Assembly: GCA_011525625.1 (NCBI GenBank)
Contig: WYAX01000029.1
Location: 62,001 to 126,000, forward strand
Direction: 5' to 3'
DNA length: 64,000 nt
Source: Nitrospira defluvii
Lineage (GTDB): Bacteria; Nitrospirota; Nitrospiria; Nitrospirales; Nitrospiraceae
Shown: positions 14,873 to 24,223 of the stretch, in pieces
Layout of the letters: the number at the start of each line of letters is the position of its first letter
Numbering within the stretch: position 1 is the first letter of the stretch
Position numbers and translations under genes: made by a program
Notes under the pieces: generated by a model
What the model saw: the letters and a program-made list of their open reading frames with translations, nothing else
What the model was told of the DNA's origin: nothing
Database searches by the model: none

Positions 14873-16525
14873 CTACGGTCGGTCGGTAGAGAGTCGCTTG
14901 GCCAGTCGTCTGGCGAGGCGCATCATGGCCGGGGACCGGTCCGACGGATCGAGTAGGACATTGATGACATAGGGCTGGCTGGGGTCGGCCAACGCTTTGC
15001 CCAGGGTTTCGACGAATTCACCGTGGGTGGCGACCCTCGAGCCCTGTCCACCGCCGATGAGGTCGCAGATGCGTTCATAACGCCATTCGTGGATGTCATT
15101 GAACGGGCCTTCCAGGATCTCGCGTTCGGTGGAATAGCCGTGGTTGTTCAACACGATGACTACCGGCGCCTGCCGGTACCGAACCGCGGTGGCCAGTTCA
15201 GACCCGGTCATCTGAAAGGCCCCGTCTCCTACTAACACGATGGGTCGGAGGGACGGATCGGCGAATCCGGCCCCGATGGCGGCGGGGACAGCGAACCCCA
15301 TCGAGGTGTAGTAGGCAGGCGAGAGAAACTCAAACCGCCGGTGGACGTGGAGATCGACGGAGGCAAAGAGCGACTCCCCCACGTCGGCGATAACCAGCGT
15401 TTTTTCCTGCAGCACCGTGTCGAGATGCCGGAACACACCCAGCAAGCTCACGGCGGCGTGGGCGGGTGGCATGGGCTCCTCGGGCTTGGCGGTCGTCGGC
15501 AATTGCGGCGAAGGGAAGGAGGGCAGTGACGCGTTAGCCAGGCCCTTCACGAAATCCTCGAACAAAATCGAGTCATAGCGATGATGTTTGATCGCCACCC
15601 GATCCGCCGTCGCATGGATGGTGTGGCCGTCCGAGAAGAGGGCGCTGCGCGCATCTAAATCTTCGACATCGGAGAGAATCGACCCCAGGATCAGGAGGCA
15701 GTCGGTCTGGTTGACGAACTCCTTCACTTCATCGCGGGCGACCAGGCCGCTATACACGCCGACGTACAGGGGATGGTCTTCGCGAATGATCGACTTGCCG
15801 AGGAGCGTCGAGGCGATCGGCACATTCAATCGTTCGACGAGGGTGGTGAGCTCATCATGCAGTCCGAACCGGCCCACTTCGGCGCCGGCCAGAATCACCG
15901 GACGTTTGGCCGATTCCAACATGGTGCGAACTTCGGCCAAGGCTTCGCGCAAGGCGGCCTTGTCGGTCGGTTCGTCCACGGTGCTGGTCGTGTGGGAGGT
16001 GTATGCCAGCGGCACATGCACCATGTCGCGCGGAATTTCGAGATAGATCGGGCGTCGATAGCGCAGCAGGGCCGCGAAGGCGCGATCCATTTCACGCTCC
16101 GCCGTGACCGGGTCCTCTAGGCTGACCGCTGCGACTGTCATCTTCTCGAACACCTCGCGCTGTGTCGAAAACTCGCGCACCATGTGGTGGAGATAGGGGT
16201 TGCGGGCCCGCTCCGACAGCCCCGGCGATCCGGTGAGGAGCACGACCGGTGATCGTTCGGCATAGGCGCAGGCGATGGCGTTGACCGTGTTGAGTCCCCC
16301 GACGCAATAGGTGACGCAGAGGGCGCCGATGCCGTTGATGCGGGCGTAGGCGTCGGCGGCAAAGCCGGCGCAATCCTCGCGTGTCGTGGCCACGTGTTGG
16401 ATCGGCGAGGACTCCATGAGTTTATACAAGCCCAGGACATAGTCGCCGGGAATGCCGAACATATGGCGGACGCCCAACCGGTGAAGTCGATCGAGCACTG
16501 CGGTGCCGATAGTATGGGTGGTCAT
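14873..16525 (-). CDS. Thiamine-diphosphate-dependent 2-keto-acid decarboxylase
   Basis: A 550-residue enzyme of the pyruvate/indolepyruvate decarboxylase family. The N-terminal pyrimidine-binding domain has the activating glutamate in TTREDCAGFAADAYAR. The middle domain carries the linker (PVILAGAEVGRFG), and the C-terminal domain has the GDGAFQMTGSE...NNHGYSTE thiamine-diphosphate motif. It decarboxylates a 2-keto acid (pyruvate, indolepyruvate or a branched-chain acid) to an aldehyde and CO2 in the cytoplasm. Neither an aldehyde nor alcohol dehydrogenase is adjacent, so the true substrate cannot be told. Monocistronic, ending before a 150-base spacer. Confidence 0.88.
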   Translation of the reverse strand: MTTHTIGTAVLDRLHRLGVRHMFGIPGDYVLGLYKLMESSPIQHVATTREDCAGFAADAYARINGIGALCVTYCVGGLNTVNAIACAYAERSPVVLLTGSPGLSERARNPYLHHMVREFSTQREVFEKMTVAAVSLEDPVTAEREMDRAFAALLRYRRPIYLEIPRDMVHVPLAYTSHTTSTVDEPTDKAALREALAEVRTMLESAKRPVILAGAEVGRFGLHDELTTLVERLNVPIASTLLGKSIIREDHPLYVGVYSGLVARDEVKEFVNQTDCLLILGSILSDVEDLDARSALFSDGHTIHATADRVAIKHHRYDSILFEDFVKGLANASLPSFPSPQLPTTAKPEEPMPPAHAAVSLLGVFRHLDTVLQEKTLVIADVGESLFASVDLHVHRRFEFLSPAYYTSMGFAVPAAIGAGFADPSLRPIVLVGDGAFQMTGSELATAVRYRQAPVVIVLNNHGYSTEREILEGPFNDIHEWRYERICDLIGGGQGSRVATHGEFVETLGKALADPSQPYVINVLLDPSDRSPAMMRLARRLAKRLSTDRP

Positions 16526-16664
16526 AGCTGTCAGCCGCTCCCTGGTGGTTCACCGCTTGCTGTCTACGCTTCTCGCAGCAAACCATAGGTGTAGGGGAAG
16601 GTCAAGCGCTGCGTCTCCATTACGCCGTGAGACCGGACAGCGGTTGCTTCGCCGCGCCGTTTCA

Positions 16665-16680
16665 GGCACCCTCGGGTGCC
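16665..16680. terminator. Perfect stem-loop upstream of rlmI
   Basis: GGCACCC-TC-GGGTGCC is a 16-base perfect palindrome within a larger GC-rich imperfect hairpin. It lies between the divergent decarboxylase and rlmI genes, so it is not behind a gene end; it may be part of a REP-like repeat or a leader structure of rlmI. Confidence 0.4.
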
Positions 16681-16729
16681 CTGCGCTGCGCCGCGGCGAT
16701 GCCCTTTGCTACTGGATGGACGGAGTACC

Positions 16730-17926
16730 ATGACTCAACTTGTGACCGGTTCTACTGGAAAAGTTCTTCTCACTGCCGAGCGCGACCAGCCTCGCTACTA
16801 CGGTCATCTCTGGGTCTTCGATACCAATGTTGCCGACGTGCTGGGCACCCCGGCGCCCGGGGATCTGGTCGATGTCTACACATACCGGAAACGATTCCTG
16901 GGGCGTGGCCTGTTCAACCCCCATTCCAAAATCCGGGTCCGCCTGCTGACCTTCCAAGAGGAACCGGTCGACGAGGCGTTTTTTGCCGCGCGTCTCCGTG
17001 CCGCTGCGACGCTCCGTCGCACCGTGACGCCCCATGCGAATGCCTGTCGTCTGGTCCACGGCGAGAGCGATCTGTTGCCGGGTCTCGTGGTCGACCGTTT
17101 TGCCGATGTGGCGGTGATGCAAACCCTGGGCTACGGTATGGATGTGCGAAAGGAACTCTTGGGTGATGTGTTGATGCAGGAGGCGGGGGTGAAGACCGTC
17201 TATCTACGCAACGATGCGAAAAGCCGGGCGCTGGAGGGGCTGCCCTTGTCGAAAGGATTTCTTCGCGGCGAGGGGCCGACGACGGTGCAGATTCATGAGG
17301 GCAAGGCACAGTTTACGGTCGACATTGCGGAGGGACAAAAAACCGGATGGTTTTGCGATCAACGGGAGAATCGGCTGGCGGCGGCGGTCTATGCCAAGGG
17401 CAAGCGCGTATTGGAAGCGTTTTGTCATACCGGCGCGTTCGGTATGCAGGCCGCGCTTGCGGGGGCGCAATCCGTCGAAGGGCTGGATGTCAGTGCGGCG
17501 GCCGTGTCGTTGGCGCAGGCCCATGCGGAGCAGAACCATGTCGCGTCCATCTGCACCTACCGGCAGGCCGATGCCTTCGATGAACTGCGAGTGCTTGAAC
17601 GGAACCAGCAACGGTACGATGTGGTCATTCTCGATCCACCCGCGTTTGCGCGCAGCAAGAAGGCGGTGCCCCATGCGCTGGCCGGATACAAAGACGTCAA
17701 TTTGCGGGGCCTTCGGCTCTTACAAGCGGGTGGCGTGCTGGTCAGTTGTTCCTGCTCGCAACCGGTCACCGATGACGAGTTTTGGAAAATGCTTCAATCG
17801 GCCGCGCGCGATGCGCATCGACAAATCCGCCTCTTGGAACAACGCGGGCAGGGGCCGGACCATCCGGTGCTCGCCGGCATGCCGGAGACACGGTATTTGA
17901 AATGTCTCATCGTCCAGGTGTTGTAA
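16730..17926 (+). CDS. rlmI: 23S rRNA (cytosine-C5) methyltransferase, RlmI type
   Basis: A 398-residue class I S-adenosylmethionine methyltransferase. The N-terminal PUA-like domain recognises RNA, followed by an EEHB-type linker and the Rossmann domain (about residues 190-398). Motifs: RVLEAFCHTGAFGMQAALAGA (SAM binding), DVVILDPPAFARSK (DPPxF, motif IV) and SCSCSQPV (catalytic cysteine region). RlmI methylates C1962 of 23S rRNA. The frame opens at 16676 but the PUA-like start is ATG 16730 with GGAG upstream. The OPT transporter gene starts 4 bases after the stop, suggesting an operon. Confidence 0.92.
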   Translation: MTQLVTGSTGKVLLTAERDQPRYYGHLWVFDTNVADVLGTPAPGDLVDVYTYRKRFLGRGLFNPHSKIRVRLLTFQEEPVDEAFFAARLRAAATLRRTVTPHANACRLVHGESDLLPGLVVDRFADVAVMQTLGYGMDVRKELLGDVLMQEAGVKTVYLRNDAKSRALEGLPLSKGFLRGEGPTTVQIHEGKAQFTVDIAEGQKTGWFCDQRENRLAAAVYAKGKRVLEAFCHTGAFGMQAALAGAQSVEGLDVSAAAVSLAQAHAEQNHVASICTYRQADAFDELRVLERNQQRYDVVILDPPAFARSKKAVPHALAGYKDVNLRGLRLLQAGGVLVSCSCSQPVTDDEFWKMLQSAARDAHRQIRLLEQRGQGPDHPVLAGMPETRYLKCLIVQVL

Positions 17927-17930
17927 GGCC

Positions 17931-19934
17931 ATGAGGCGCGAGCCGGAGGCATTGACGGAGGCCGCGGACGTTCCGCTGGTTCCGCCGTCTGTGTCGCTGC
18001 CTGAGATCACGCCGAAAGCGGTGGTCCTGTCGGTGGTATTGGCCGCCGTGCTGGCGGGCGCAAATGCCTACCTCGGGCTGTTTGCAGGCATGACCGTGTC
18101 TGCCTCCATTCCTGCCGCCGTGGTGTCCATGGCGGTGCTGCGTCTCTTCCGCCAGTCGAACATTCTGGAAAACAACATCGTGCAGACGGCGGCCTCATCC
18201 GGCGAGGCGTTGGCGGCCGGGGTCATCTTCACGATTCCGGGTCTGGTCCTTCTCGGCTACTGGGAGTCCTTCGACTATTGGCAGACCGTGACCGTGTCAT
18301 TGGTGGGCGGGGTGCTGGGGGTGCTGTTCACCATTCCTCTGAGGCGCGCCTTGATCGTCCATGCCCGACTGCGGTTCCCCGAAGGCGTGGCTACGGCGGA
18401 AGTGTTGAAGGTAGGGGCGACCGCGGATGCGCAAGCGGGCGGGCCGGTTCGGTTGTTGCTGGCAGCCGCGGCGTTGGGCGGTGGATTTAAGTTTGCCGAA
18501 GGGGGATTCAAACTCTGGAGCGAATCGTTGGAAGGGGCGCTTCAGCTTGGCCGCTCGACATTCTATGGAGGGCTCAATCTGTCCCCCGCCCTGGTGGCGG
18601 TGGGGTATATCGTCGGTCTGCATACGGCCACCGTGGTGTTTCTCGGCGGAGCCATAGGCTGGCTGGTGCTGTTGCCGCTGCACCAGGCCATTGTGCCGCC
18701 GGCGGAGGCGCTCACGGGGGTGGCAGCCGCGAAGGCCACCTGGAGTGGTCAGATTCGTTACATTGGGATCGGCGCCATGCTGATCGGTGGCGTGTGGACG
18801 CTCATTCAAATTCGCGATCCGATCGTGCAGAGTCTGCAACAGTTGCTGGCGCTGTACCGGACTCGCAATGCCTCCCGTGCCCAGGGGGGCCTTCCACGGA
18901 CTGAGCAGGATGCGGGAGTTGTCTGGTTGATCGGCCTGACGGTCGCCTCGCTGCTTCCCATGTTGCTGTTGTATCGGGGGTTGCTGGGCCAGAGCTTGTG
19001 GGCTGGAATCGGCCTGACGCTGCTCATGGTCGTCGCGGCGTTTCTATTTTCCGCCGTGGCCGGGTACATGGCCGGCCTGGTGGGCAGTTCGAGCAATCCG
19101 GTCTCCGGCGTGACCATCGCGACCATCATGCTCGCCTCACTGCTGTTGCTGGGCATCATGGGGCAAGGTAATCCGGCCGGTCCGGCTGCGGCGTTGCTGG
19201 TCGGAGCGGTCGTCTGCTGTGCTGCTGCCATGGGCGGCGACAATATGCAGGATCTGAAGACCGGCCACTTGGTCGGCGCGACTCCCTGGAAACAGCAGGT
19301 GATGCAAGTCATTGGCGTGGCAACCGGTGCGGTCGTCATCGTGCCGGTCCTGTCATTGCTGCAGGCGAAGTATGGGATCGGGGAGGTCACGGAGGCCCAT
19401 CCCCATCCGCTCACGGCTCCTCAAGCCACGCTCATGGCGAAGCTGGCCAGCGGTGTGTTTGGTGGCTCGTTGCCCTGGCATCTGCTGGTGGTCGGCATGC
19501 TGCTGGGGGTGGCGGTCATTCTGTTGGACACCCGACAGGCCCGGCGGCAGGCTGAACTCCGGTTCCCCGTATTGGCCGTGGCACTGGGCATGTATCTGCC
19601 GCTGAAATTATCGGCCACCATCTTGATCGGAGGGTGTCTGGCAGAGTGGGTTCGAAAAAATCGATCGAGGTCAGAGGGGACGACGGAGGATCGGGGCCTG
19701 CTGTGCGCCGCTGGATTGGTCACGGGGGAAGCGCTGGTGGGGATTTTGTTAGCTCTGCCGATTGCGCTGAGTTCTGTCTGGCCCTCACTGTCGGGCGATC
19801 CGTTTCAGCTCTTTGTGGCCCCGCCATGGGGAGGCTGGCCTGGGCTCCTGGCCCTGGCCCTGGTCGGGCTGGTTCTCCTGCGATCCGCTCAATCGAGGGT
19901 TGCTAGTCGGAAGAGTCCTACGCCGAGAGGCTGA
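17931..19934 (+). CDS. OPT-family oligopeptide/metal-chelate transporter
   Basis: A 667-residue polytopic inner-membrane protein with about 14-16 hydrophobic segments over its length. The N-terminal ANAYLGLFAGMTVSASIPAAV and NILENNIVQTAASSGEALAAG segments are the hallmark of the OPT family, which carries oligopeptides or metal-siderophore complexes driven by protons. The GGDNMQDLKTGHLVGATPW segment in the second half is also typical. Length is normal. It follows rlmI by 4 bases. No substrate-specific neighbour is present, so the cargo is unknown. Confidence 0.93.
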   Translation: MRREPEALTEAADVPLVPPSVSLPEITPKAVVLSVVLAAVLAGANAYLGLFAGMTVSASIPAAVVSMAVLRLFRQSNILENNIVQTAASSGEALAAGVIFTIPGLVLLGYWESFDYWQTVTVSLVGGVLGVLFTIPLRRALIVHARLRFPEGVATAEVLKVGATADAQAGGPVRLLLAAAALGGGFKFAEGGFKLWSESLEGALQLGRSTFYGGLNLSPALVAVGYIVGLHTATVVFLGGAIGWLVLLPLHQAIVPPAEALTGVAAAKATWSGQIRYIGIGAMLIGGVWTLIQIRDPIVQSLQQLLALYRTRNASRAQGGLPRTEQDAGVVWLIGLTVASLLPMLLLYRGLLGQSLWAGIGLTLLMVVAAFLFSAVAGYMAGLVGSSSNPVSGVTIATIMLASLLLLGIMGQGNPAGPAAALLVGAVVCCAAAMGGDNMQDLKTGHLVGATPWKQQVMQVIGVATGAVVIVPVLSLLQAKYGIGEVTEAHPHPLTAPQATLMAKLASGVFGGSLPWHLLVVGMLLGVAVILLDTRQARRQAELRFPVLAVALGMYLPLKLSATILIGGCLAEWVRKNRSRSEGTTEDRGLLCAAGLVTGEALVGILLALPIALSSVWPSLSGDPFQLFVAPPWGGWPGLLALALVGLVLLRSAQSRVASRKSPTPRG

Positions 19935-19969
19935 TCCAAAGGATCGACCTGGCTGACGGTTGAATGGAA

Positions 19970-20452
19970 CTAGTCGCTGGGAGGCTCGAAATGTCCAGGC
20001 GGGCGGGATTGCCAGGGAACCGTGGCCTGCTTGGACTGTTTGACCAGACTGCGCAGACTCACTTCTGCAGCGCGGAGGAGTTTCGGCTCTCCGCTTTGGA
20101 TCAGCGCCGTGAGCAGCACGTACAGGGTACGGTCGTGGCCCGCGGCCAGGAGCAGTCTGTCCAACACCGGATCGGCACCCGTCAAGGTCGAGAGAGACAG
20201 CCCTTCCTCTTCATCGTCTCTGCAGAGGAGATCCAACTCACTGGGATGGATGAACAGCCAGGGGAGCGGAATCTTCAGCGCTCCGGCGAGCGCTTCGAGC
20301 GTCGAGGCGTTCGGATCGGCTAGTTCCGTCTCCAGCGACTCCAGAAGGCTTGCGTCAATGCCGGCTCGTTGGGCAAACGCCTGCTCGGAACATTTCTGAG
20401 ACAGCCTCCAGGCACGGATCAAGCTTCCAATGTGTGGCATGGCCGCGATCAT
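19970..20452 (-). CDS. XRE-family helix-turn-helix regulator
   Basis: A 160-residue protein from ATG 20452 (MIAAMPHIG; ATG 20440 also possible, the open frame extends to 20560 but that part lacks family similarity). Residues about 10-65 form a Cro/CI HTH (LIRAWRLSQK..EQAFAQRAGIDASLLESLE), followed by a short linker (ALKIPLPWLFIHPSELDLL). The C-terminal 70 residues are helical and may oligomerise. It is convergent with the OPT transporter gene (35 bases between stops), so it is not in an obvious operon with its target. Confidence 0.85.
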   Translation of the reverse strand: MIAAMPHIGSLIRAWRLSQKCSEQAFAQRAGIDASLLESLETELADPNASTLEALAGALKIPLPWLFIHPSELDLLCRDDEEEGLSLSTLTGADPVLDRLLLAAGHDRTLYVLLTALIQSGEPKLLRAAEVSLRSLVKQSKQATVPWQSRPPGHFEPPSD

Positions 20453-20616
20453 ACTGCATCGCGTTTCTGCCCTGCAACCCGTTGATTGTTTAGGTTGTTC
20501 CGCACTTGTCCGCAACATCAACGCCTTACGTCCCATTCTCCTAGGTAGAACAAACACCATGAAATCGGGTAGAATAGCTCGTTGGTATTGATATTCTCAG
20601 CGAGGAGGATCAGCCG

Positions 20617-20958
20617 ATGTTAGGAACCGACATTCGCGGCATCATGGCCGAAGAGGAAGAAGTCCAGCGGCGGCAGGAAGCCTTGCAGTCTTTGATGTCG
20701 ATGCGTGAGAAGCTCTTGCGGGAATCCTTGGAGGCGCGGATTAAGCGGGCACGTGGAACGGGAGACTGGACGAACCTGTCCCCGGCCGAATGCGCCAGTA
20801 TCTATAAGGAAGAACGGGTGCACCTTCGTGCGCAATTGGAGCGGCTGAAGGCCGAACGGGATCGTACGCGCGGCAAACTGTCGGCCCTCAAGCGGGCAAA
20901 GGTCCGTGCGCAACGCATCCGTGCTGCGGAAGCCGCGTCCGGCAAGAAACGCAAATAG
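20617..20958 (+). CDS. Small basic coiled-coil protein
   Basis: A 113-residue protein made of two long charged helices (residues 10-50 and 65-113) with a Lys/Arg-rich tail ending KKRK. There is no signal peptide or membrane segment. GCGAGGAGG precedes the ATG at 8 bases. The composition fits a nucleic-acid-associated or structural coiled coil; no known family is recognised. It reads toward the TrmH-type methyltransferase gene 60 bases downstream. Confidence 0.7.
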   Translation: MLGTDIRGIMAEEEEVQRRQEALQSLMSMREKLLRESLEARIKRARGTGDWTNLSPAECASIYKEERVHLRAQLERLKAERDRTRGKLSALKRAKVRAQRIRAAEAASGKKRK

Positions 20959-21018
20959 CGCCATGGCAGGGGCTCGGCCGGACGGGCCGGGCTCCCTGCC
21001 GCTTCGGCTCCTACCTGG

Positions 21019-21843
21019 GTGACTTTGACCTCCTTACTTCGTATCGTTTCACGTAACTTTCTCTCGCACATCCGGGACGTCATTAAGACCAAGCGGACCC
21101 GCGACCGCGAACGAGTCTTTGTGCTCGAAGGCACGAAGCCGATCGTGGAATTACTGCGTGCGTCTCCCAATCGATTTGTCTGTGTGATTGTGGCGCCGGG
21201 GTTTCTGGAGCGCCAATCGGAGGACATCAAGAATCTCTTTCTGGAAAGTCGGGTGACGCTCTATGGCTGTCCGGAGGACACGCTGGCGCAGTTGTCGCAG
21301 GTTGATACGTCCAACGGCGCCTTGGCGATCGTCCATCAACCGACGTGGGACCAGGCCGCCATTGTGGCACAGCCCAAGATTTTTGGCTTGTACGGCGATA
21401 TGCTGCAAGATCCGGCGAACATCGGCACGATCATTCGTACGGCAGCGGGGTTCAATGTCAGCGCCCTTTGGATGGCGCCCCATTCGGTTGATGTCTTTAA
21501 TCCGAAAGTCGTGCGCGGGACCGCCGGTACGCTCTTTCAGCTTCCGATTTTTTCTCACACCCCCGTGGAGCAGTTGCTCCAGCTTGGATGTACCATCATG
21601 GCAGCCGACGTTGAGGCCAGTGAGGGGACGGTCCCCATTCGATCGATCCGAACCTTACCGGCACGAACCGTCGTGGCCATCGGAAGTGAGAGTCGGGGAC
21701 TATCGGAGGCGGTGCTCCAGGCTGCGACGGTCCGCTTTACGATTCCGCTGCGGCCCGAGGTCGAGTCTCTCAATGCTGCCACCGCGGCCGCCATTGCACT
21801 CTTCCACTTTTCAGGCCTGCCGACCGCGGCTCCGCACTCCTGA
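21019..21843 (+). CDS. TrmH/SpoU-family RNA 2'-O-methyltransferase
   Basis: A 274-residue SPOUT methyltransferase beginning at GTG 21019. The N-terminal substrate-binding domain (VFVLEGTKPIVELL) precedes the SPOUT domain with motif 1 (LQDPANIGTIIRTAAGF), motif 2 (VVAIGSESRGLSEAV) and motif 3 (PLRPEVESLNAATAAAIALF), which together build the SAM-binding trefoil knot. Members modify ribose 2'-O positions of 23S rRNA (RlmB, TsnR) or tRNA (TrmH). The two-domain layout is nearest to RlmB/TsnR, but the exact nucleotide target cannot be told. Confidence 0.9.
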   Translation: MTLTSLLRIVSRNFLSHIRDVIKTKRTRDRERVFVLEGTKPIVELLRASPNRFVCVIVAPGFLERQSEDIKNLFLESRVTLYGCPEDTLAQLSQVDTSNGALAIVHQPTWDQAAIVAQPKIFGLYGDMLQDPANIGTIIRTAAGFNVSALWMAPHSVDVFNPKVVRGTAGTLFQLPIFSHTPVEQLLQLGCTIMAADVEASEGTVPIRSIRTLPARTVVAIGSESRGLSEAVLQAATVRFTIPLRPEVESLNAATAAAIALFHFSGLPTAAPHS

Positions 21844-21995
21844 GATCTCAGTTCTCTTACCTGACCGTTCGGTCCCAGTAAATCGGGTGACATCCTCATG
21901 GAGTGCACTGCCTGTAAGCCTCTGTCCTCCTTCCTTTTTCTGTCTGGTTTCCTTTACGATGGGTTGAGATTTCCGGAGAAGGACGACCCGGGCGG

Positions 21996-23357
21996 ATGAA
22001 AGAAAAAACCACGTTTCATTGTCAGACTTGCGGCCATCAGGCGCCGCGTTGGCTCGGTCGCTGTCCGGACTGCGGGGGCTGGAATAGCTTCAAGGAAGAA
22101 CGGGTGGCCTCGGCTCCCAAAGGTCGGCAAAGCCTGGTGAAAGCGGCCGTGGCCGTCGCCACTCCCATTTCCGACATCGAAATCGTGGGTGAGCCCAGAC
22201 GGAGCACTGGGCTGGGAGAATTCGACCGTGTGTTGGGCGGCGGGGTGGTGCCCGGCTCCGTCATGTTGATCGGCGGCGATCCCGGGATCGGCAAGACGAC
22301 GTTATTGCTCCAGGCGCTGCCGTTGCTGGCAGAGGCGGGTGAGCAAGTCTTGTACGTATCAGGCGAAGAGTCCCCCCGGCAGATCAAGATGCGAGGGCAG
22401 CGTCTTGGCATCGACGGCAAGCATCTGTTGATCCTGGGGGAAACCTCGCTCGAACAAATTCTGAAAGCCATTCAGGAGGTGAAGCCGGCGGCCGTTGTCG
22501 TCGATTCGATTCAGACGGTCTACACCGAACAACTCACCTCGGCCCCCGGAAGTATCAGCCAGGTGCAGGAAGTGGCCGGTCAGTTGATGTGGTTTGCCAA
22601 GCGAAACAACGTGCCGGTGTTTATCATCGGGCATGTCACGAAAGAGGGGGCGATTGCGGGCCCGCGTTTGCTGGAGCACATCGTCGATACGGTGCTGTAC
22701 TTCGAGGGCGACAAAAGTCATAGCTTCCGCATATTGCGCGCGGTGAAAAACCGGTTCGGGTCCACGAACGAGATCGGAGTGTTCGAAATGAAGGACGGCG
22801 GGTTGGAGGAAGTCAGCAATCCGTCCGAACTGTTTCTGGCCGAGCGGCCTCAGCGCAGCACCGGCTCTGTGGTGGTGTCCAGCCTGGAAGGCACGCGGCC
22901 GATTCTCGTCGAACTCCAGGCACTGGTGTCGAGCACCAATTATCCCATGCCCAAGCGGATGGCCAACGGGGTGGAAGCCAACCGTCTCTCGCTGCTGCTG
23001 GCGGTGATGGAAAAGCGGCTGGGCATGCATCTCTCCGGGCAGGATGTCTATGTGAACGTCGTGGGCGGCATTCATATCGACGAACCGGCGATTGATTTGG
23101 GGATTGTCGCCGCCGTGACTTCGAGTCTGCGCGAGTGTCCGATCGATTTTACGACGCTGGTGATGGGCGAAGTGGGCCTCGGCGGCGAGGTACGGGCCAT
23201 CAGTCAGGCGGAATTGCGTATTCGTGAGGCGGCGAAGATGGGCTTTAAACGGTGTCTCCTGCCGGAGCGGAATGTCGCGAAGCTGGACCCTGTAGAGGGC
23301 ATTGAATTGGTCGGCATCAGAGAAGTGGGAGATGCATTGGATGTGGTCCTGGCGTGA
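21996..23357 (+). CDS. radA: DNA repair protein RadA
   Basis: A 453-residue RadA (Sms), a hexameric ATPase that drives branch migration of recombination intermediates. It has the N-terminal zinc finger (CQTCG...CPDCGGWN), Walker A GDPGIGKTT near residue 95, a Walker B in AAVVVDSIQT, the RadA-specific KNRFGSTNEIG motif, and the C-terminal Lon-protease-like domain (VNVVGGIHIDEPAIDLG). Length is normal. The next gene's frame begins in its final codons, so it is the head of a run with the lipoprotein, tsaB and rimI. Confidence 0.97.
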   Translation: MKEKTTFHCQTCGHQAPRWLGRCPDCGGWNSFKEERVASAPKGRQSLVKAAVAVATPISDIEIVGEPRRSTGLGEFDRVLGGGVVPGSVMLIGGDPGIGKTTLLLQALPLLAEAGEQVLYVSGEESPRQIKMRGQRLGIDGKHLLILGETSLEQILKAIQEVKPAAVVVDSIQTVYTEQLTSAPGSISQVQEVAGQLMWFAKRNNVPVFIIGHVTKEGAIAGPRLLEHIVDTVLYFEGDKSHSFRILRAVKNRFGSTNEIGVFEMKDGGLEEVSNPSELFLAERPQRSTGSVVVSSLEGTRPILVELQALVSSTNYPMPKRMANGVEANRLSLLLAVMEKRLGMHLSGQDVYVNVVGGIHIDEPAIDLGIVAAVTSSLRECPIDFTTLVMGEVGLGGEVRAISQAELRIREAAKMGFKRCLLPERNVAKLDPVEGIELVGIREVGDALDVVLA

Positions 23358-23374
23358 GGGACGTAACACGTAAG

Positions 23375-24223
23375 ATGGCATACGTGAAGCGGGCGCGCCA
23401 CTTCGTCTGTGCCCTCCTGCTGTGCAGCCTCACGGTTTCCGGCTGTGCGCTGTTCGGCCCGAGTGAGACGGTCGTTCTCAAACAGGCGACGGCCGAACAA
23501 CTCACTGCGCTGTTGCAGGAGCAGGCGGGAGAGGTGCGCACAATCAAGGGACTTTTCAGCGCCAAAATCACCGGCGGTATTCTCCCGATCGGCCAGCGCG
23601 TCCAGGGCACCGTGTTTTATCAGCGTCCGAATGCCATCCGGTTGCGGGGGTTTTCGGCGGTGGGCAGTGAAATTTTCGAGTTCGTGCAAATTGAGGATCA
23701 GTTCAAGCTTCGCCTCCCCACCATGGGACGGGAAGTGACCGGTCGTCCGTCCGAGGCCGATCAACTCGGGAAGCTCACGCGTCCGTTTCAGTTGAGTGTC
23801 TGGGCCATGAGCGGCATTACCGGTACGCAGGCTGTGGGGCCGCAGGAACAGGTTCGTGTGGCGGAAGATGGCACTCGCTATCGACTCGATGTGTTGACAG
23901 CGGCGGGGCCGAACGGCGCGGCACCATTTGTCAGCCGGCGCATCTGGTTCGATCGCCGGAATTTGCTGGTGGTGCAGGAAGAACGGCTGACGCCGACCGG
24001 TGAAATCGAAGCCACGATGCAGTTTGATGACTATCGTGCGGTCGGGGCTGCGCCGGAGGTGGCCCCGACGTCGAACGAGCAGTCCCCTCCCGGCGACAAG
24101 CGCATCATGCGCCCGTTTGTCATTCGAATGACCGACGGCCAAGGTTCAGGCAGTCTCCAGGTCACGTTTCACGAGTTGGTGCCGAATGAGCCGATCAAGC
24201 CGGGCGAACTGGGTCGGGTATGA
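23375..24223 (+). CDS. LolB/DUF4292-like outer-membrane lipoprotein
   Basis: A 282-residue lipoprotein from ATG 23375 (a GTG at 23354 overlapping the radA stop is an alternative). The signal peptide ends in the lipobox TVSGC. The mature domain has the half-barrel pattern of LolB/LppX-type proteins: GLFSAKITGG, QGTVFYQRPNAIRLRGF and a final RIWFDRRNLLVVQEERLTPTGEIEATMQFDDY strand series. Proteins of this fold bind lipids or lipoproteins in the periplasm. It overlaps tsaB by 4 bases and follows radA, so it is cotranscribed with housekeeping genes. Confidence 0.75.
   Translation: MAYVKRARHFVCALLLCSLTVSGCALFGPSETVVLKQATAEQLTALLQEQAGEVRTIKGLFSAKITGGILPIGQRVQGTVFYQRPNAIRLRGFSAVGSEIFEFVQIEDQFKLRLPTMGREVTGRPSEADQLGKLTRPFQLSVWAMSGITGTQAVGPQEQVRVAEDGTRYRLDVLTAAGPNGAAPFVSRRIWFDRRNLLVVQEERLTPTGEIEATMQFDDYRAVGAAPEVAPTSNEQSPPGDKRIMRPFVIRMTDGQGSGSLQVTFHELVPNEPIKPGELGRV

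Noticed and set aside
22359-23381. Minus-strand open frame (340 codons) opposite radA
   Set aside because: radA is unmistakable on the plus strand; the antisense frame has no motif or ribosome site.
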